A DNA stretch of 64,000 nt from Pseudonocardia parietis (GCF_017876315.1 NZ_JAGINU010000001.1:6572001-6636000), one strand, 5' to 3'. Counted from the stretch's first letter, positions 36,706 to 45,753 are shown. Numbers and translations are program-made. The notes: generated by a model from the sequence alone, not told the origin.

Positions 36706-37848
36706 ATGTCCGCACCACCCACGAGGCTGCCGGGCACCGACCGCGCCCTCGCACCGGATCTCGCCCGCGGCGCGATGCTCGCCCTGATCGCGCTCGCGCA
36801 CGCACAGGTGCTCACCGGCCGGGGGCTCGCGCCGCCCCCGGGGGCCGCCCCGGTCGTGGACGGTGTGACACAGGCACTGCTGACCCTGCTCGTCGACAGC
36901 CGGGCGTACCCGATGTTCGCGGCGCTGTTCGGCTACGGCCTGGTCCAGCTGCTGCGCCGCCGGGAACCGGTGATCGGCACGGACGGCGCCCGGCGTCTGC
37001 TGCGCCGGCGCGGCCTGTGGCTCGTGGTCTTCGGGATCGCCCACACCGTGCTGCTGTTCACCGGCGACATCCTCGCGGCCTACGGCATCCTCGCGGTGCT
37101 CCTGGCCGGGATGCTGGACGGCCCGGGCAGGCGACTGCTCGTCGCGGCCTCGATCGCGGCCGTGGCCGGTTCACTCGCCTACGGCGCGGTGCTTGCCATG
37201 CCCGATCCCACCGACGGCGTCGACACGCCCGCCGACCCACTGACGTCCGCCCTGATCAGGGTGGCCGTCTTCCCGGTGCTCACCCCGCTCAACGCGATCA
37301 TGGCCGCGGCCCCGGTGCTGGTCGGCGTCTGGGCCGCCCGCCGCGGAGTGCTCACCGACCCGGCCCGGCACCGCGTGCTGCTGCGCCGGGTGGCCGTCAC
37401 CGGGATCGCGATCGCCGTGATCGGGGCACTCCCCCAGGCCGCCCGCACCACCGGGCTGTGGGCCCCGGACTTCTCCGGCGCGTTCGCCGCGGGGGCGCTG
37501 CACACCGCGACCGGGTACGCCGGGGGCCTCGGCTACGCCGCCGCGATCGGCCTGCTCGCCGCGTACCTGACCACCCGGTCCCGCTCCGGACGGGGCACGG
37601 CGGCGCTCGTCGCGTGCGGCAGGCGGTCGCTGAGCTGCTACCTCGCGCAGTCCGTCGCCTGGCTGCTGCTGTTCGAGCCGTACCTGCTCGACCTGGGTGG
37701 CACCGTCGGGCCCGCGGGCGCCTCGGTGATCGGGCTGATGGTGTGGGCGATCACCGTGGGCGTCGCCGTCCTGGCCGAGCGTGCCGGGCGCCCGGGCCCC
37801 GCGGAGTCGCTGCTGCGCAGGCTGGTGGAGCCGCGACCGGATCGGTGA
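36706..37848 (+). CDS. DUF418 membrane protein
   Basis: 380 aa with about ten membrane segments. Family marks: LAPDLARGAMLALIALAHAQ at the start, YPMFAALFGYGLVQLLRR, and the C-terminal GRRSLSCYLAQSVAWLLLF. DUF418 proteins are predicted transporters of unknown substrate. ATG at 36706. Probably controlled by the divergent TetR regulator. Confidence 0.85.
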   Translation: MSAPPTRLPGTDRALAPDLARGAMLALIALAHAQVLTGRGLAPPPGAAPVVDGVTQALLTLLVDSRAYPMFAALFGYGLVQLLRRREPVIGTDGARRLLRRRGLWLVVFGIAHTVLLFTGDILAAYGILAVLLAGMLDGPGRRLLVAASIAAVAGSLAYGAVLAMPDPTDGVDTPADPLTSALIRVAVFPVLTPLNAIMAAAPVLVGVWAARRGVLTDPARHRVLLRRVAVTGIAIAVIGALPQAARTTGLWAPDFSGAFAAGALHTATGYAGGLGYAAAIGLLAAYLTTRSRSGRGTAALVACGRRSLSCYLAQSVAWLLLFEPYLLDLGGTVGPAGASVIGLMVWAITVGVAVLAERAGRPGPAESLLRRLVEPRPDR

Positions 37849-37894
37849 GCCGGTGTCGTCCGGCACCGAACCTGCGCCGGCGGTGGCGTACCGG

Positions 37895-38899
37895 TCAGCC
37901 GCGGGCGGGCGGCGCCGTCGTACCCCGCACGACCAGCCGGGTCGGCAGCTCGACGGCTGCCGGCTCGGTGCCGTCGAGCGCGGCGAGCAGCGCCTGCGCC
38001 GCCAGCTCGCCCTGCCGGCGGACCGGCTGCCCGATGGTGGTGAGATCGGAGACGGCGGCCATCTCGTGGTCGTCGAACCCGACCACCGACACCCGGCCGG
38101 GCACGTCCACCCCGGCCCGGCGCAGGGTCCGGACCAGGCCGAGCGCGGCCTCGTCGGACATCGCGAACACCGCCGTCGGCAGCCGGGGCAGCGACAGCAG
38201 CTCCCCCGCCGCCGCGTCACCGGCGTCGACGTCGGCGCCCACCTCCAGCACCGGGCCCCGGGTGCGGCCGGACTCGTCGAGGGCGTCGGCCCAGCCCGCG
38301 CGGCGGTCGCGGGTGGTGGCCTGTCCGCACGCCTCGTCCGGGTCGAACGACACCAGGGCGACCTCGGCGTGCCCGAGACCCACCAGGTGCCGCACGGCGG
38401 CGCGCGCGCCCGCCCGGTCGTCGATCCCGATCCGGGGCCGGCCCGCCATCTCGCCGCCGACGACCACGACCGGCACCGCGAGGTCATCCAGCGCGAGCCG
38501 CTCGGCGTCGTCGATCGCGGAGGCGACGACGATCAGCCCGTCCGCCCGCCCGCGTACGGGCAGCGTGCTGAAGAAGTGCGCCCGGCCCTGCGGGTCGCCG
38601 AGGTTGTGCAGCTGTAGCGCGTGCCCGTCCGCCGAGAGCACCGACTCCACGCCGGCCACCGCCTCGGCGAAGAACCAGCGGGTCGGGAACCGGGCGAGCA
38701 CCGCCACCGTGGCCGCGCGGACGGGCACGGTGTAGCCGAGCGTCGCGGCGGCCCGGCGGACACGCTCCCGGGTACCGAGGGAGACCGGGGTGCCGTCGCG
38801 CAGCGCCCGGGACACCGTCGCCGGCGACACCCCGGCGAGCTCGGCCACCCGCCGGACGCCCGCCCGGCGGACGACCTCGGGAAGCGGCTCGTCCGTCAC
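37895..38899 (-). CDS. LacI family repressor
   Basis: 334 aa. Helix-turn-helix at residues 10-35 (RRVAELAGVSPATVSRALRDG) and periplasmic-binding-type sugar domain. The GTG start at 38899 is chosen because it gives the normal spacing before the HTH. Divergent from an alpha-glucosidase gene with a TTGCAA-centred palindrome between them; an alpha-glucoside such as maltose, or a product of it, is the likely inducer. Confidence 0.9.
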   Translation of the reverse strand: MTDEPLPEVVRRAGVRRVAELAGVSPATVSRALRDGTPVSLGTRERVRRAAATLGYTVPVRAATVAVLARFPTRWFFAEAVAGVESVLSADGHALQLHNLGDPQGRAHFFSTLPVRGRADGLIVVASAIDDAERLALDDLAVPVVVVGGEMAGRPRIGIDDRAGARAAVRHLVGLGHAEVALVSFDPDEACGQATTRDRRAGWADALDESGRTRGPVLEVGADVDAGDAAAGELLSLPRLPTAVFAMSDEAALGLVRTLRRAGVDVPGRVSVVGFDDHEMAAVSDLTTIGQPVRRQGELAAQALLAALDGTEPAAVELPTRLVVRGTTAPPARG

Positions 38900-38925
38900 G
38901 GGGACATTCTGCGCCGACCTCGACA

Positions 38926-38939
38926 GCTGTTGCAACAGC
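38926..38939. promoter_or_regulatory. LacI-type operator
   Basis: GCTGTTGCAACAGC, a perfect 14-bp palindrome in the 57-bp gap between lacI and the glucosidase gene. The TTGCAA centre is usual for actinobacterial maltose/alpha-glucoside repressors. Confidence 0.7.
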
Positions 38940-38956
38940 GTGGAACAGTATGAAAC

Positions 38957-40621
38957 ATGAGTGCCCACGACCTCGACTGGTGGCGCAACGCCGTCGTCTA
39001 CCAGGTGTACATCCGCAGCTTCGCCGACGGGAACGGTGACGGCACCGGCGACATCGCCGGGCTGCGCAGCAAGCTGGACCATCTCGCGCGGCTCGGCGTC
39101 GACGCGATCTGGATCAACCCCTGGTACCCGTCACCGCTGGCCGACGGCGGCTACGACGTGGCCGACTACCGCGCGATCGACCCGCGGTTCGGCGACACCG
39201 CGCAGGCCGAGGCGTTCGTCGCCGAGGCGCACGAGCGCGGGATCAAGATCCTGCTCGACATCGTCCCGAACCACCACTCCGACGAGCACGAGTGGTTCCG
39301 TGAGGCCCTCGCTGCCGGCCCCGGCTCGCCGGAGCGGGAGCGCTACGTCTTCCGCGACGGCCGCGGCCCGGACGGGGCGCAGCCGCCGAACAACTGGGAG
39401 TCGATGTTCGGCGGTCCCGCCTGGGAGCGGGTTCCCGACGGCCAGTGGTACCTGCACCTGTTCGACGTCAAGCAGCCGGACGTGAACTGGGAGCACCCGG
39501 AGATCCGGGAGGACTTCGAGCGGACCCTGCGGTTCTGGTTCGACCGGGGCGTCGACGGATTCCGGGTCGACGTCGCCAACGCGATGATCAAGCAGCCGGG
39601 GCTGCCGGACATCGAGCAGGGCGTGAACGACGTCCAGGACGGCGGCCACCCCTACCTCGACCGCGACGACGTGCACGAGGTCTACCGGTCGTGGCGCGCG
39701 ATCGGTGACTCCTACGACCCGCCGAAGGTCTTCGTGGCCGAGGCGTGGGTGCCGGACCCGGAGCGGCTGGCCCGCTACCTGCGGCCCGACGAGCTGCAGA
39801 CCGCGTTCAGCTTCAACTTCCTCACCGCCGCCTGGCTGGCCGACGACCTGCGGCGCAACATCGACGACGCGATCGCCGAGAACACCGCGGTGGGCGCGCC
39901 GGCGACCTGGGTGCTGTCCAACCACGACGTCTGCCGCCACCCCAGCCGGCTGGCCCGCAAGCCCGAGGCCGGTCGCGGCTGGCTCCTCGACGACGTGCTC
40001 GACCTGCCGGCCGACCCGGAGCTCGGGCTGCGCCGGGCCCGCGCCGCGACCCTGCTGATGCTGGCGCTGCCCGGGACCGCGTACCTGTACCAGGGCGAGG
40101 AGTTCGGGCTGCCCGAGGTCGAGGACATCCCGGTCGAGCAGCTCGACGACCCGACCTGGGAGCTGTCCGGGCACAGCAAGCGGGGCCGGGACGGCTGCCG
40201 GGTGCCGCTGCCGTGGGCCGCGAACGAGCCGTCGTTCGGCTTCTCCGTCAATGCTCGTTCCGCCGGCGCCGCTCTGAGCGACCCCGCCTGGCTGCCGCAG
40301 CCCGAGGTCTTCGCCCGGCACGCCGCGGACGTCCAGGAGTCCGATCCGGACTCGGTGCTGCACCTCTACCGGGACGCGCTGGCGATCCGGCACGCCCACC
40401 CGGCGCTGGGCGGCGGCACGCTGACCTGGCTGGACTCCCCGGAGGGCACCCTGGCGCTGGCCCGGACGTCGAACGAGGGCGAGAGCGGCTTCACCGCGCT
40501 GGTCAACGTCTCGTCGTCGCCGGTCTCACTCCCCGAGGACGCCGAGGTGCTCCTGGCCAGCGGCCCGCTCACCGCCCGCGACGAGGTGCCCGCCGACACC
40601 ACGGTGTGGCTGCGACAGTGA
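38957..40621 (+). CDS. GH13 alpha-glucosidase
   Basis: 554-aa intracellular glycoside hydrolase of family 13, oligo-1,6-glucosidase/alpha-glucosidase group (WWRNAVVYQVYIRSFAD at the start). Catalytic residues: nucleophile D205 in GFRVDVAN, acid/base E262 in FVAEAW, and the third Asp in VLSNHDV. No signal peptide. ATG at 38957. It releases glucose from imported alpha-glucosides, under the divergent LacI regulator; no sugar transporter is adjacent. Confidence 0.92.
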   Translation: MSAHDLDWWRNAVVYQVYIRSFADGNGDGTGDIAGLRSKLDHLARLGVDAIWINPWYPSPLADGGYDVADYRAIDPRFGDTAQAEAFVAEAHERGIKILLDIVPNHHSDEHEWFREALAAGPGSPERERYVFRDGRGPDGAQPPNNWESMFGGPAWERVPDGQWYLHLFDVKQPDVNWEHPEIREDFERTLRFWFDRGVDGFRVDVANAMIKQPGLPDIEQGVNDVQDGGHPYLDRDDVHEVYRSWRAIGDSYDPPKVFVAEAWVPDPERLARYLRPDELQTAFSFNFLTAAWLADDLRRNIDDAIAENTAVGAPATWVLSNHDVCRHPSRLARKPEAGRGWLLDDVLDLPADPELGLRRARAATLLMLALPGTAYLYQGEEFGLPEVEDIPVEQLDDPTWELSGHSKRGRDGCRVPLPWAANEPSFGFSVNARSAGAALSDPAWLPQPEVFARHAADVQESDPDSVLHLYRDALAIRHAHPALGGGTLTWLDSPEGTLALARTSNEGESGFTALVNVSSSPVSLPEDAEVLLASGPLTARDEVPADTTVWLRQ

Positions 40622-40626
40622 GGTGA

Positions 40627-41499
40627 TCAGGCCACCACGGGCAGCCCGGAGAACCACACCTCGCGCAGCGTGCGCCCGGTCCAGCGCCAGACCCGGCGGG
40701 CCAGGACCGGGTCCAGTGCGTGCGCGGCGACCCCGCGCCCGGCGGCGTCCTCGAAGTAGCGCCCGCTGATCCCACCGGCCAGCGGCGAGGCCGCGGCCAG
40801 CACGACCGTCGCGGCACCGATGGTTCCGGGGTGCACGGTGTTCACCGCGATCGCGTCCCCGGACCAGCGGCGCGCCGCCTCGACCACGTGCAACACCGCG
40901 GCGGTCCGGGAGCGCGCGTGGGCCAGCTCGGAGTCGTAGCGGGAGGACATGAAGTGCGGGTCGTCGAGGTCGAGCGGCGTGAGCTCGTGGGTGGACGACG
41001 AGACGTGCACCACCCGGGCGCCATCCACCGCGGTCAGCGCCCAGTGCAGGCCCGTGCTCAGTGCCGCGGGCCCGAGGTGGTTGACCGCGAGGTGCAGTTC
41101 CCACTCCTCGGCGGTGCGGGTGAGCGGAGCGCCCACGACGCCCGCGGCGTGCACCAGCATGTGCAGCGGCCCGTCCCAGAGCCGCACGAAGCGCGCGATC
41201 GAACGCTGGTCGGCGAGATCGAGCTCGCCGACCCGGATGTGCTCGTTGCCGGTGTCGGCGACGATGCCGGCCCGGGCGGCGGCACCGGCATCGGCATCGC
41301 GGACGGCGAGGGTGACCTCGGCACCGGCGGCGGCGAGGGCACGGGCGGTCTCCAGCCCGATGCCGGACGCGGCACCGGTGACGACCGCACGGCGGCCGGT
41401 GAGATCGACGCCCGCGAGGACATCGGCGGCGGTCGACCCGGGAACCGGGATCTCCTCCGCGGCGGGCAGGGATCGGGTGGAGGTGAAGCGGAATGACAT
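40627..41499 (-). CDS. Short-chain dehydrogenase-like protein with altered active site
   Basis: 290 aa, classical SDR fold with the NAD(P) site VVTGAASGIGLE and NAG-like HAAGVVG, catalytic Ser in VHVSSSTHEL. Where relatives have Y-x-x-S-K before TANVLF, this one reads HARSRTAAVLH: Tyr is His and Lys is Arg. It may be inactive as a dehydrogenase or have another role. Divergent from a TetR gene with two matching palindromes between them, so it is probably that regulator's target. Confidence 0.8.
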   Translation of the reverse strand: MSFRFTSTRSLPAAEEIPVPGSTAADVLAGVDLTGRRAVVTGAASGIGLETARALAAAGAEVTLAVRDADAGAAARAGIVADTGNEHIRVGELDLADQRSIARFVRLWDGPLHMLVHAAGVVGAPLTRTAEEWELHLAVNHLGPAALSTGLHWALTAVDGARVVHVSSSTHELTPLDLDDPHFMSSRYDSELAHARSRTAAVLHVVEAARRWSGDAIAVNTVHPGTIGAATVVLAAASPLAGGISGRYFEDAAGRGVAAHALDPVLARRVWRWTGRTLREVWFSGLPVVA

Positions 41500-41551
41500 G
41501 AACAGTGCTCCCGTCTGCTCGGGACACGCGGAGCGAACCCGGGAGGTGGAA

Positions 41552-41601
41552 ACGGAGGGCTCTCCGTATGCACAGAACTTTATCCGGAGTACCCTCCGGA
41601 T
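41552..41601. promoter_or_regulatory. Two palindromic operators between SDR and TetR genes
   Basis: ACGGAG-GGCT-CTCCGT (41552-41567) and ATCCGGAGTACCCTCCGGAT (41582-41601). Both have CGGAG/CTCCG arms around a 4-nt centre and their centres are about 32 bp apart, three helical turns. Likely sites of the divergent TetR protein. Confidence 0.65.
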
Positions 41602-41645
41602 CGCAAGCCGTATCGTGGAGCCGATCCTGTCCGAGGAGGCACGAC

Positions 41646-42239
41646 ATGCCCACCGACACCGGCGACACCGGCACCCGTCCGGCGCTGCGCGCGGACGCCG
41701 CTCGCAACCGTGAGCTGCTGCTCGCCGCAGCTGTCCGCGCCTTCACCGTGGCGAGCGCGGGCGGCGCACCGCCCGCCCTGGACCGCATCGCGAAGGACGC
41801 CGGGGTCGGCATCGGCACGCTGTACCGGCACTTCCCGAATCGCGAGGCACTCGTCGAGGCGGTCTACCGCAACGAGCTCGACCGGCTGTGCGCGGCGGCG
41901 GCCGAACTGCGCACCGAGCTGCCCGCCGACCAGGCACTGCGCGCCTGGATGGACCGGTTCGTCGACTACGTGATCACCAAGAGGCACCTCGCCGACTCGC
42001 TGCACGCGCTCGTCGCGGACGGGCGCAACCCGTTCGCGCGCAGCCGGGAGCGCATGGTCGACGCGGTGCGTTCACTGCAGGAGGCCGGCGTGGCCGACGG
42101 CACCCTGCGCGCCGACGTGGACGCCGCGGACGTGCTCGTCGGGACCAGCGGCGTCTGCATGGCCGTCGCCGACCCGGAGGGACGGACCCAGGCCGGGCGC
42201 CTGCTCGATCTCCTGGTCGACGGCCTCCGTCCGCGCTGA
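41646..42239 (+). CDS. TetR family regulator
   Basis: 197 aa. HTH is LDRIAKDAGVGIGTLYRHFPNREALV near residues 40-65; the C-terminal domain belongs to the SACE_7040-like/TetR_C group (DALVADGRNPFARSRERM region). ATG 41646 has GAGGAGG upstream. Divergent from the SDR-like gene; the two palindromes between them are its likely targets. Confidence 0.87.
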   Translation: MPTDTGDTGTRPALRADAARNRELLLAAAVRAFTVASAGGAPPALDRIAKDAGVGIGTLYRHFPNREALVEAVYRNELDRLCAAAAELRTELPADQALRAWMDRFVDYVITKRHLADSLHALVADGRNPFARSRERMVDAVRSLQEAGVADGTLRADVDAADVLVGTSGVCMAVADPEGRTQAGRLLDLLVDGLRPR

Positions 42240-42338
42240 CCGGTCGCGGCGCCCGGCCACCGGGCGTGATCGTCCGGACACGTAGGATCGGCGTCGGAAC
42301 CGGAGGACGGCCGGGTCCGGGTGGATCACGGAGGAGTC

Positions 42339-42851
42339 ATGGGCGAGCCGCTGGGCCGGCGCCGGACACAGAAGCCGAGCATCACGGCCGCACCGCCCGC
42401 GGATCTGGTCGCCGCTCCCGGCTACGGCGCCCGCCGCATGTACCAGGCCTACCTCTCCGCCTGGAGCCGGCACGTCGACGCCGTCCTGACCGGGCCGCAG
42501 TTCGCGGTGCTGTCCGCGATCCGCGCCTACCCCGACTCCGACCAGAGCTCGCTGGCCGGCGCCGTCGCCCTCGACACCTCGACGATGGCCGACGTCTGCC
42601 GGCGGATGGAACGGCGCGGCCTGATCACCCGCACCGAGTCGCCACGCGACGCCCGCCGCAAGATCCTCTCCCTCACCGACGACGGCGACGAGGCCCTCGA
42701 GGAGGCCACCCGCCGGACCCGGCGCCTGGACCGGGAGCTGCTCGCCGCGGTCCCCGAGGAGCGGCGCACCGAGATCGCCGGCCTACTGAACACGCTCGGA
42801 GCGCACTGGGAGGCGGTCGCGGAGCGCGACCCTCTCGACGACTGGGCGTGA
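42339..42851 (+). CDS. nicR: MarR family regulator, NicR-like
   Basis: 170 aa. Winged helix: LTGPQFAVLSAIRAYPDSDQSSLAGAVALDTSTMADVCRRMERRGLITR, then the wing DARRKILSLTDDG. It is the first gene of the nicotinate cluster and matches the kind of regulator (NicR/BpsR) that represses nic genes until 6-hydroxynicotinate appears. ATG at 42339 (GGAGGAG upstream). The name rests on family and position; the inducer is not shown. Its targets are likely the 33-bp element before nicC and nicX. No copy of that element precedes nicR itself. Confidence 0.75.
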   Translation: MGEPLGRRRTQKPSITAAPPADLVAAPGYGARRMYQAYLSAWSRHVDAVLTGPQFAVLSAIRAYPDSDQSSLAGAVALDTSTMADVCRRMERRGLITRTESPRDARRKILSLTDDGDEALEEATRRTRRLDRELLAAVPEERRTEIAGLLNTLGAHWEAVAERDPLDDWA

Positions 42852-42929
42852 CCGATCCGGCGACCCGGTGTCGCCGGATGTGAACGACGGGTCACGCCGC
42901 GTTTCGGTACGGGTTCATTCCCGGCGAAC

Positions 42930-42962
42930 TCTTGCGTATCCGGATAGTACGTGCTCGGATTA
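42930..42962 (+). promoter_or_regulatory. Promoter/operator element of the nicC arm
   Basis: A 33-bp stretch beginning TCTTGCGTATCCGGATAGTA and ending TACGTGCTCGGATTA (parts overlap) matches the element before nicX at 32 of 33 positions. It contains the palindrome TATCCGGATA and TTGCGT as a possible -35. The -10 cannot be fixed with confidence. It ends 50 bp before the nicC start. Confidence 0.7.
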
Positions 42963-43012
42963 CTTCCCGTGCGGGCCACGTCACACGGCCCGATGGACGC
43001 GAGGAGGTAGTT

Positions 43013-44281
43013 GTGGCACCCAGCCAGTCCCTGGAGATCACGGTGGCGGGAGGCGGCCTGGGCGGGCTCACCGCCGCGCTCGCGCTGCGCCAGCAGGGCT
43101 TCCGGGTCACCGTGCTGGAAGCTGCGCCGCAGCTCGGCGAGGTCGGCGCCGGCATCCAGACCGCCCCGAACGCCAGCCGCGTGCTGATCGGGCTCGGCCT
43201 GCGGCCGGAGATGGAGCGCATCCACACCGCTCCGCAGGACCAGGTCCGCCGGCGTTGGGCCGACGGCAGCGTCATCGCCCAGCTCGCGCTCGGGCAGCGC
43301 GTCGTCGACGCCTACGGCGCCCCCTACTGGCACTACCACCGGGCCGACCTGCACCGGGTCCTGCTCGATGCCTGTGTCGCCCCGGAGGGCGCGGGCCCGG
43401 CGGTCGCCGTGCACACCGACGCGAAGGTCGTCGAGCTCGACCGCACCGACCCCGACCGCCCGGTCGCGATCACCGCCCGCGGCGAGCGGTTCGCCGGGGA
43501 CGTCCTGGTCGGCGCGGACGGGATCCGGTCGAGCGTGCGGGACCTCGCCGGGTTCGACGACACCCTGGTCTTCTCCGGCGAGATGGCCTACCGGGCACTG
43601 ATCCCCGGTGACCTGATCGCCGGCGACCCGGCCACCCGGTTCCTGCTGGACCGCTACCACTCGACGATCTGGTACGGCCCGGACAAGCACCTGGTGCACT
43701 ACATGATCCGCAACGGCGAGTACCTCAACGTCGTCGGGATCGTCCCGTGCACCGAGCAGGTGGAGCGCGACTGGAGCGGCCCGGCGACCGCCCAGGACAT
43801 GGTCGACGACTTCGCCGACTGGGACGACCGCGTCCCGGCGATGCTGTCCAAGGCCAAGGACGACGTGTCGGCCTGGGCCCTCTACCGGCGCCGGCGCGAC
43901 CCGCTGTGGGTCGACGGCCGGGTCGCCCTGCTCGGTGATGCCTGTCACGCCATGCTCCCCTACCAGGCGCAGGGCGCCTCCCAGGCGATGGAGGACGCCG
44001 CCGTGCTGGCCGAGGAGCTCGGCGCCGCCGGCCGGTCCGACATGGACGGTGCGCTGTCGCGCTACGTGCATCGTCGCGCCAAGCACGCCGGCATGGTGCA
44101 GGACGCCTCGCTGCAGAACATGAGCTTCTACCACCTGCCCGACGGCCCCGAGCAGCGCGCGCGTGACGAGAAGCTGCGCACCTTCGACGGTGAGTCGGAC
44201 GTCTCCTACGACTGGCTCTGGCGTGGATCGCCCCTGCACGATCCCGACAACGAGGCCATCACCTACCAGTTCGCCCGCTGA
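43013..44281 (+). CDS. nicC: FAD-dependent 6-hydroxynicotinate 3-monooxygenase
   Basis: 422-aa flavoprotein hydroxylase. FAD site AGGGLGGLTAAL (residues 12-23), second FAD motif VLVGADGIRSSVR, and GDACHAMLPYQAQGASQAMEDA. It would convert 6-hydroxynicotinate with O2 and NADH to 2,5-dihydroxypyridine, with loss of CO2. The family also holds salicylate and 3-hydroxybenzoate hydroxylases, but the neighbouring hydroxylase, nicD, nicE, nicF and nicX support NicC. Start is GTG 43013 with GAGGAGG 8 nt before it; the frame is open upstream through the promoter element but that part is not coding. Confidence 0.87.
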   Translation: MAPSQSLEITVAGGGLGGLTAALALRQQGFRVTVLEAAPQLGEVGAGIQTAPNASRVLIGLGLRPEMERIHTAPQDQVRRRWADGSVIAQLALGQRVVDAYGAPYWHYHRADLHRVLLDACVAPEGAGPAVAVHTDAKVVELDRTDPDRPVAITARGERFAGDVLVGADGIRSSVRDLAGFDDTLVFSGEMAYRALIPGDLIAGDPATRFLLDRYHSTIWYGPDKHLVHYMIRNGEYLNVVGIVPCTEQVERDWSGPATAQDMVDDFADWDDRVPAMLSKAKDDVSAWALYRRRRDPLWVDGRVALLGDACHAMLPYQAQGASQAMEDAAVLAEELGAAGRSDMDGALSRYVHRRAKHAGMVQDASLQNMSFYHLPDGPEQRARDEKLRTFDGESDVSYDWLWRGSPLHDPDNEAITYQFAR

Positions 44282-44344
44282 GCGCAGCTTGCGAAGCGAG
44301 CATCGACGCTGAGCGCAGCTTGCGCAGCGACCATCAACGCTGAG
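44276..44344 (+). repeat. 31-bp tandem repeat at the nicC stop codon
   Basis: Two full copies (44276-44306 and 44307-44337) and a 7-bp remnant (44338-44344). Each begins CGCTGAGCGCAGCTTGCG, so each copy contains a TGA; the first TGA is the nicC stop and the remnant runs into the MFS ribosome site. Each unit can fold (GCGCA-GCT-TGCGC in the second copy). Confidence 0.85.
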
Positions 44345-44355
44345 GAGTACCGACT

Positions 44356-45753
44356 GTGCGTACCGGAGACCAGGTCGTCCAAGACCTGCCCTGGCGGTGG
44401 AACGTCCAAGGGAAGATCTTCATCATCGGCGGCCTGGGCTACATGTTCGACGCCTGGGACGTCGCCCTCAACGGCTTCCTGACACCGCTGCTCGGCACCG
44501 AGTTCGACCTCGGTACCGGTGAGCGCGGCCTCGTCGCGACGGCGAACCTGGTCGGCATGGCCGTCGGTGCCGTCGTCTGGGGCACGATCGCGGACCGGAT
44601 CGGCCGCAAGCGTGCCTTCAGCATCACCCTGATGATCTTCGCGTTGTTCTCGGTGCTCGGCGCGCTGTCGCCGACCTGGGAGATCTTCCTGGTCCTGCGC
44701 TTCCTGGCCGGTGTCGGCCTCGGCGGCTGCATCCCGGTCGACTACGCGATCGTCAGCGAGTTCTCCCCGAGAAAGCAGCGCGGCAGGGTACTCGCCGCGA
44801 TGGACGGCTGGTGGCCGATCGGCACCACGCTGGCGGGTGTCTCGGCGACCCTGCTGGTCCCGGTCGACGGCAACTGGCGCTGGATGCTCGCGCTGATGGT
44901 GCTGCCCGCGCTGCTGCTGTTCTGGGTCCGCCGCGGCGTTCCGGAGTCCCCGCTCTTCCTGGCCCGCACCGGCCGTGAGGAGGAGGCCCGCGTGGTCATC
45001 GACGACATGGTCCGCCGGACCGGCGCGACCCCCGAGCCGTACTCCATCCCGGCCGTGGCGCCGGCGTCCACGCGGTCGCGCCTTCGCGGCGTGTCCGCCG
45101 TGGCCGAGCAGCTGAAGCTCGTCTGGGCGTTCTCCCCGAAGATCACCGGCGTCGCCTGGGCGCTGTTCATCACCGTGATGGTCGTCTACTACGCCGCGCT
45201 GTCCTGGATGCCGTCGATCCTGCGGGCGCAGGGCATGGGCGAGGTCGCCGCGTTCGGGTCCACCACCGTGATGAACGCGGTCGGCATCCTCGGCGTGATC
45301 ACCTCGGTGCTGCTGGTCGAGACGCTCGGCCGCAAGTGGGTCATCGGCATCGCCGCCCCGCTGGCCGCGCTGTCGCTGATCGTGTTCTCGCTGGTGATCG
45401 AGTCCCCGACCGCGGCCATCGTGATGATCGCGGTGTTCGGGTTCTTCGCGCTGGTCGTCATCCCGGTCATGTACGCCTACGTCTCCGAGCTGTACCCGAC
45501 CGAGCTGCGGGCGTCCGGGTTCGGATGGGCGTCGTCGTCGAGCCGTGCGGTCACCGGGTTCGTCCCGCTGGTCTTCGGCACCGTGCTCTGGCCGGTGCTG
45601 GGCCTGCCGCTGACGTTCACGCTGATGGGCGTGCTCGTCGTCGGCGCGGTGGTGTTCATGGCCTTCTGCGCCCCGGAGACCAAGGGCCGCGAGCTGGACC
45701 GGATCACCGGCACCGAGGAGGAGCTGGACACGCAGGTGGTGGAGAAGGCGTGA
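44356..45753 (+). CDS. MFS transporter, probable nicotinate or 6-hydroxynicotinate uptake
   Basis: 465 aa, 12 membrane segments, sugar-porter/aromatic acid type. Signature ADRIGRKRAFS between segments 2 and 3, VPESPLFLARTGREEEA in the central loop, and GRKWVIGIAAP in the second half. The gene sits between nicC and the nicotinate hydroxylase genes, so uptake of nicotinate (like NaiP or NicT) is the best guess. GTG at 44356 with GAGGAG upstream; it overlaps the next gene by 4 nt. Confidence 0.83.
   Translation: MRTGDQVVQDLPWRWNVQGKIFIIGGLGYMFDAWDVALNGFLTPLLGTEFDLGTGERGLVATANLVGMAVGAVVWGTIADRIGRKRAFSITLMIFALFSVLGALSPTWEIFLVLRFLAGVGLGGCIPVDYAIVSEFSPRKQRGRVLAAMDGWWPIGTTLAGVSATLLVPVDGNWRWMLALMVLPALLLFWVRRGVPESPLFLARTGREEEARVVIDDMVRRTGATPEPYSIPAVAPASTRSRLRGVSAVAEQLKLVWAFSPKITGVAWALFITVMVVYYAALSWMPSILRAQGMGEVAAFGSTTVMNAVGILGVITSVLLVETLGRKWVIGIAAPLAALSLIVFSLVIESPTAAIVMIAVFGFFALVVIPVMYAYVSELYPTELRASGFGWASSSSRAVTGFVPLVFGTVLWPVLGLPLTFTLMGVLVVGAVVFMAFCAPETKGRELDRITGTEEELDTQVVEKA

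Noticed and set aside
42932..43012. N-terminal extension of the nicC product
   Set aside because: It would be translated from the promoter element itself; GTG 43013 has a strong ribosome site and gives the family start before the FAD motif.
43013..44281. Salicylate or 3-hydroxybenzoate hydroxylase instead of NicC
   Set aside because: Not excluded by sequence alone, but no gentisate or catechol genes are nearby while every other nic step is.
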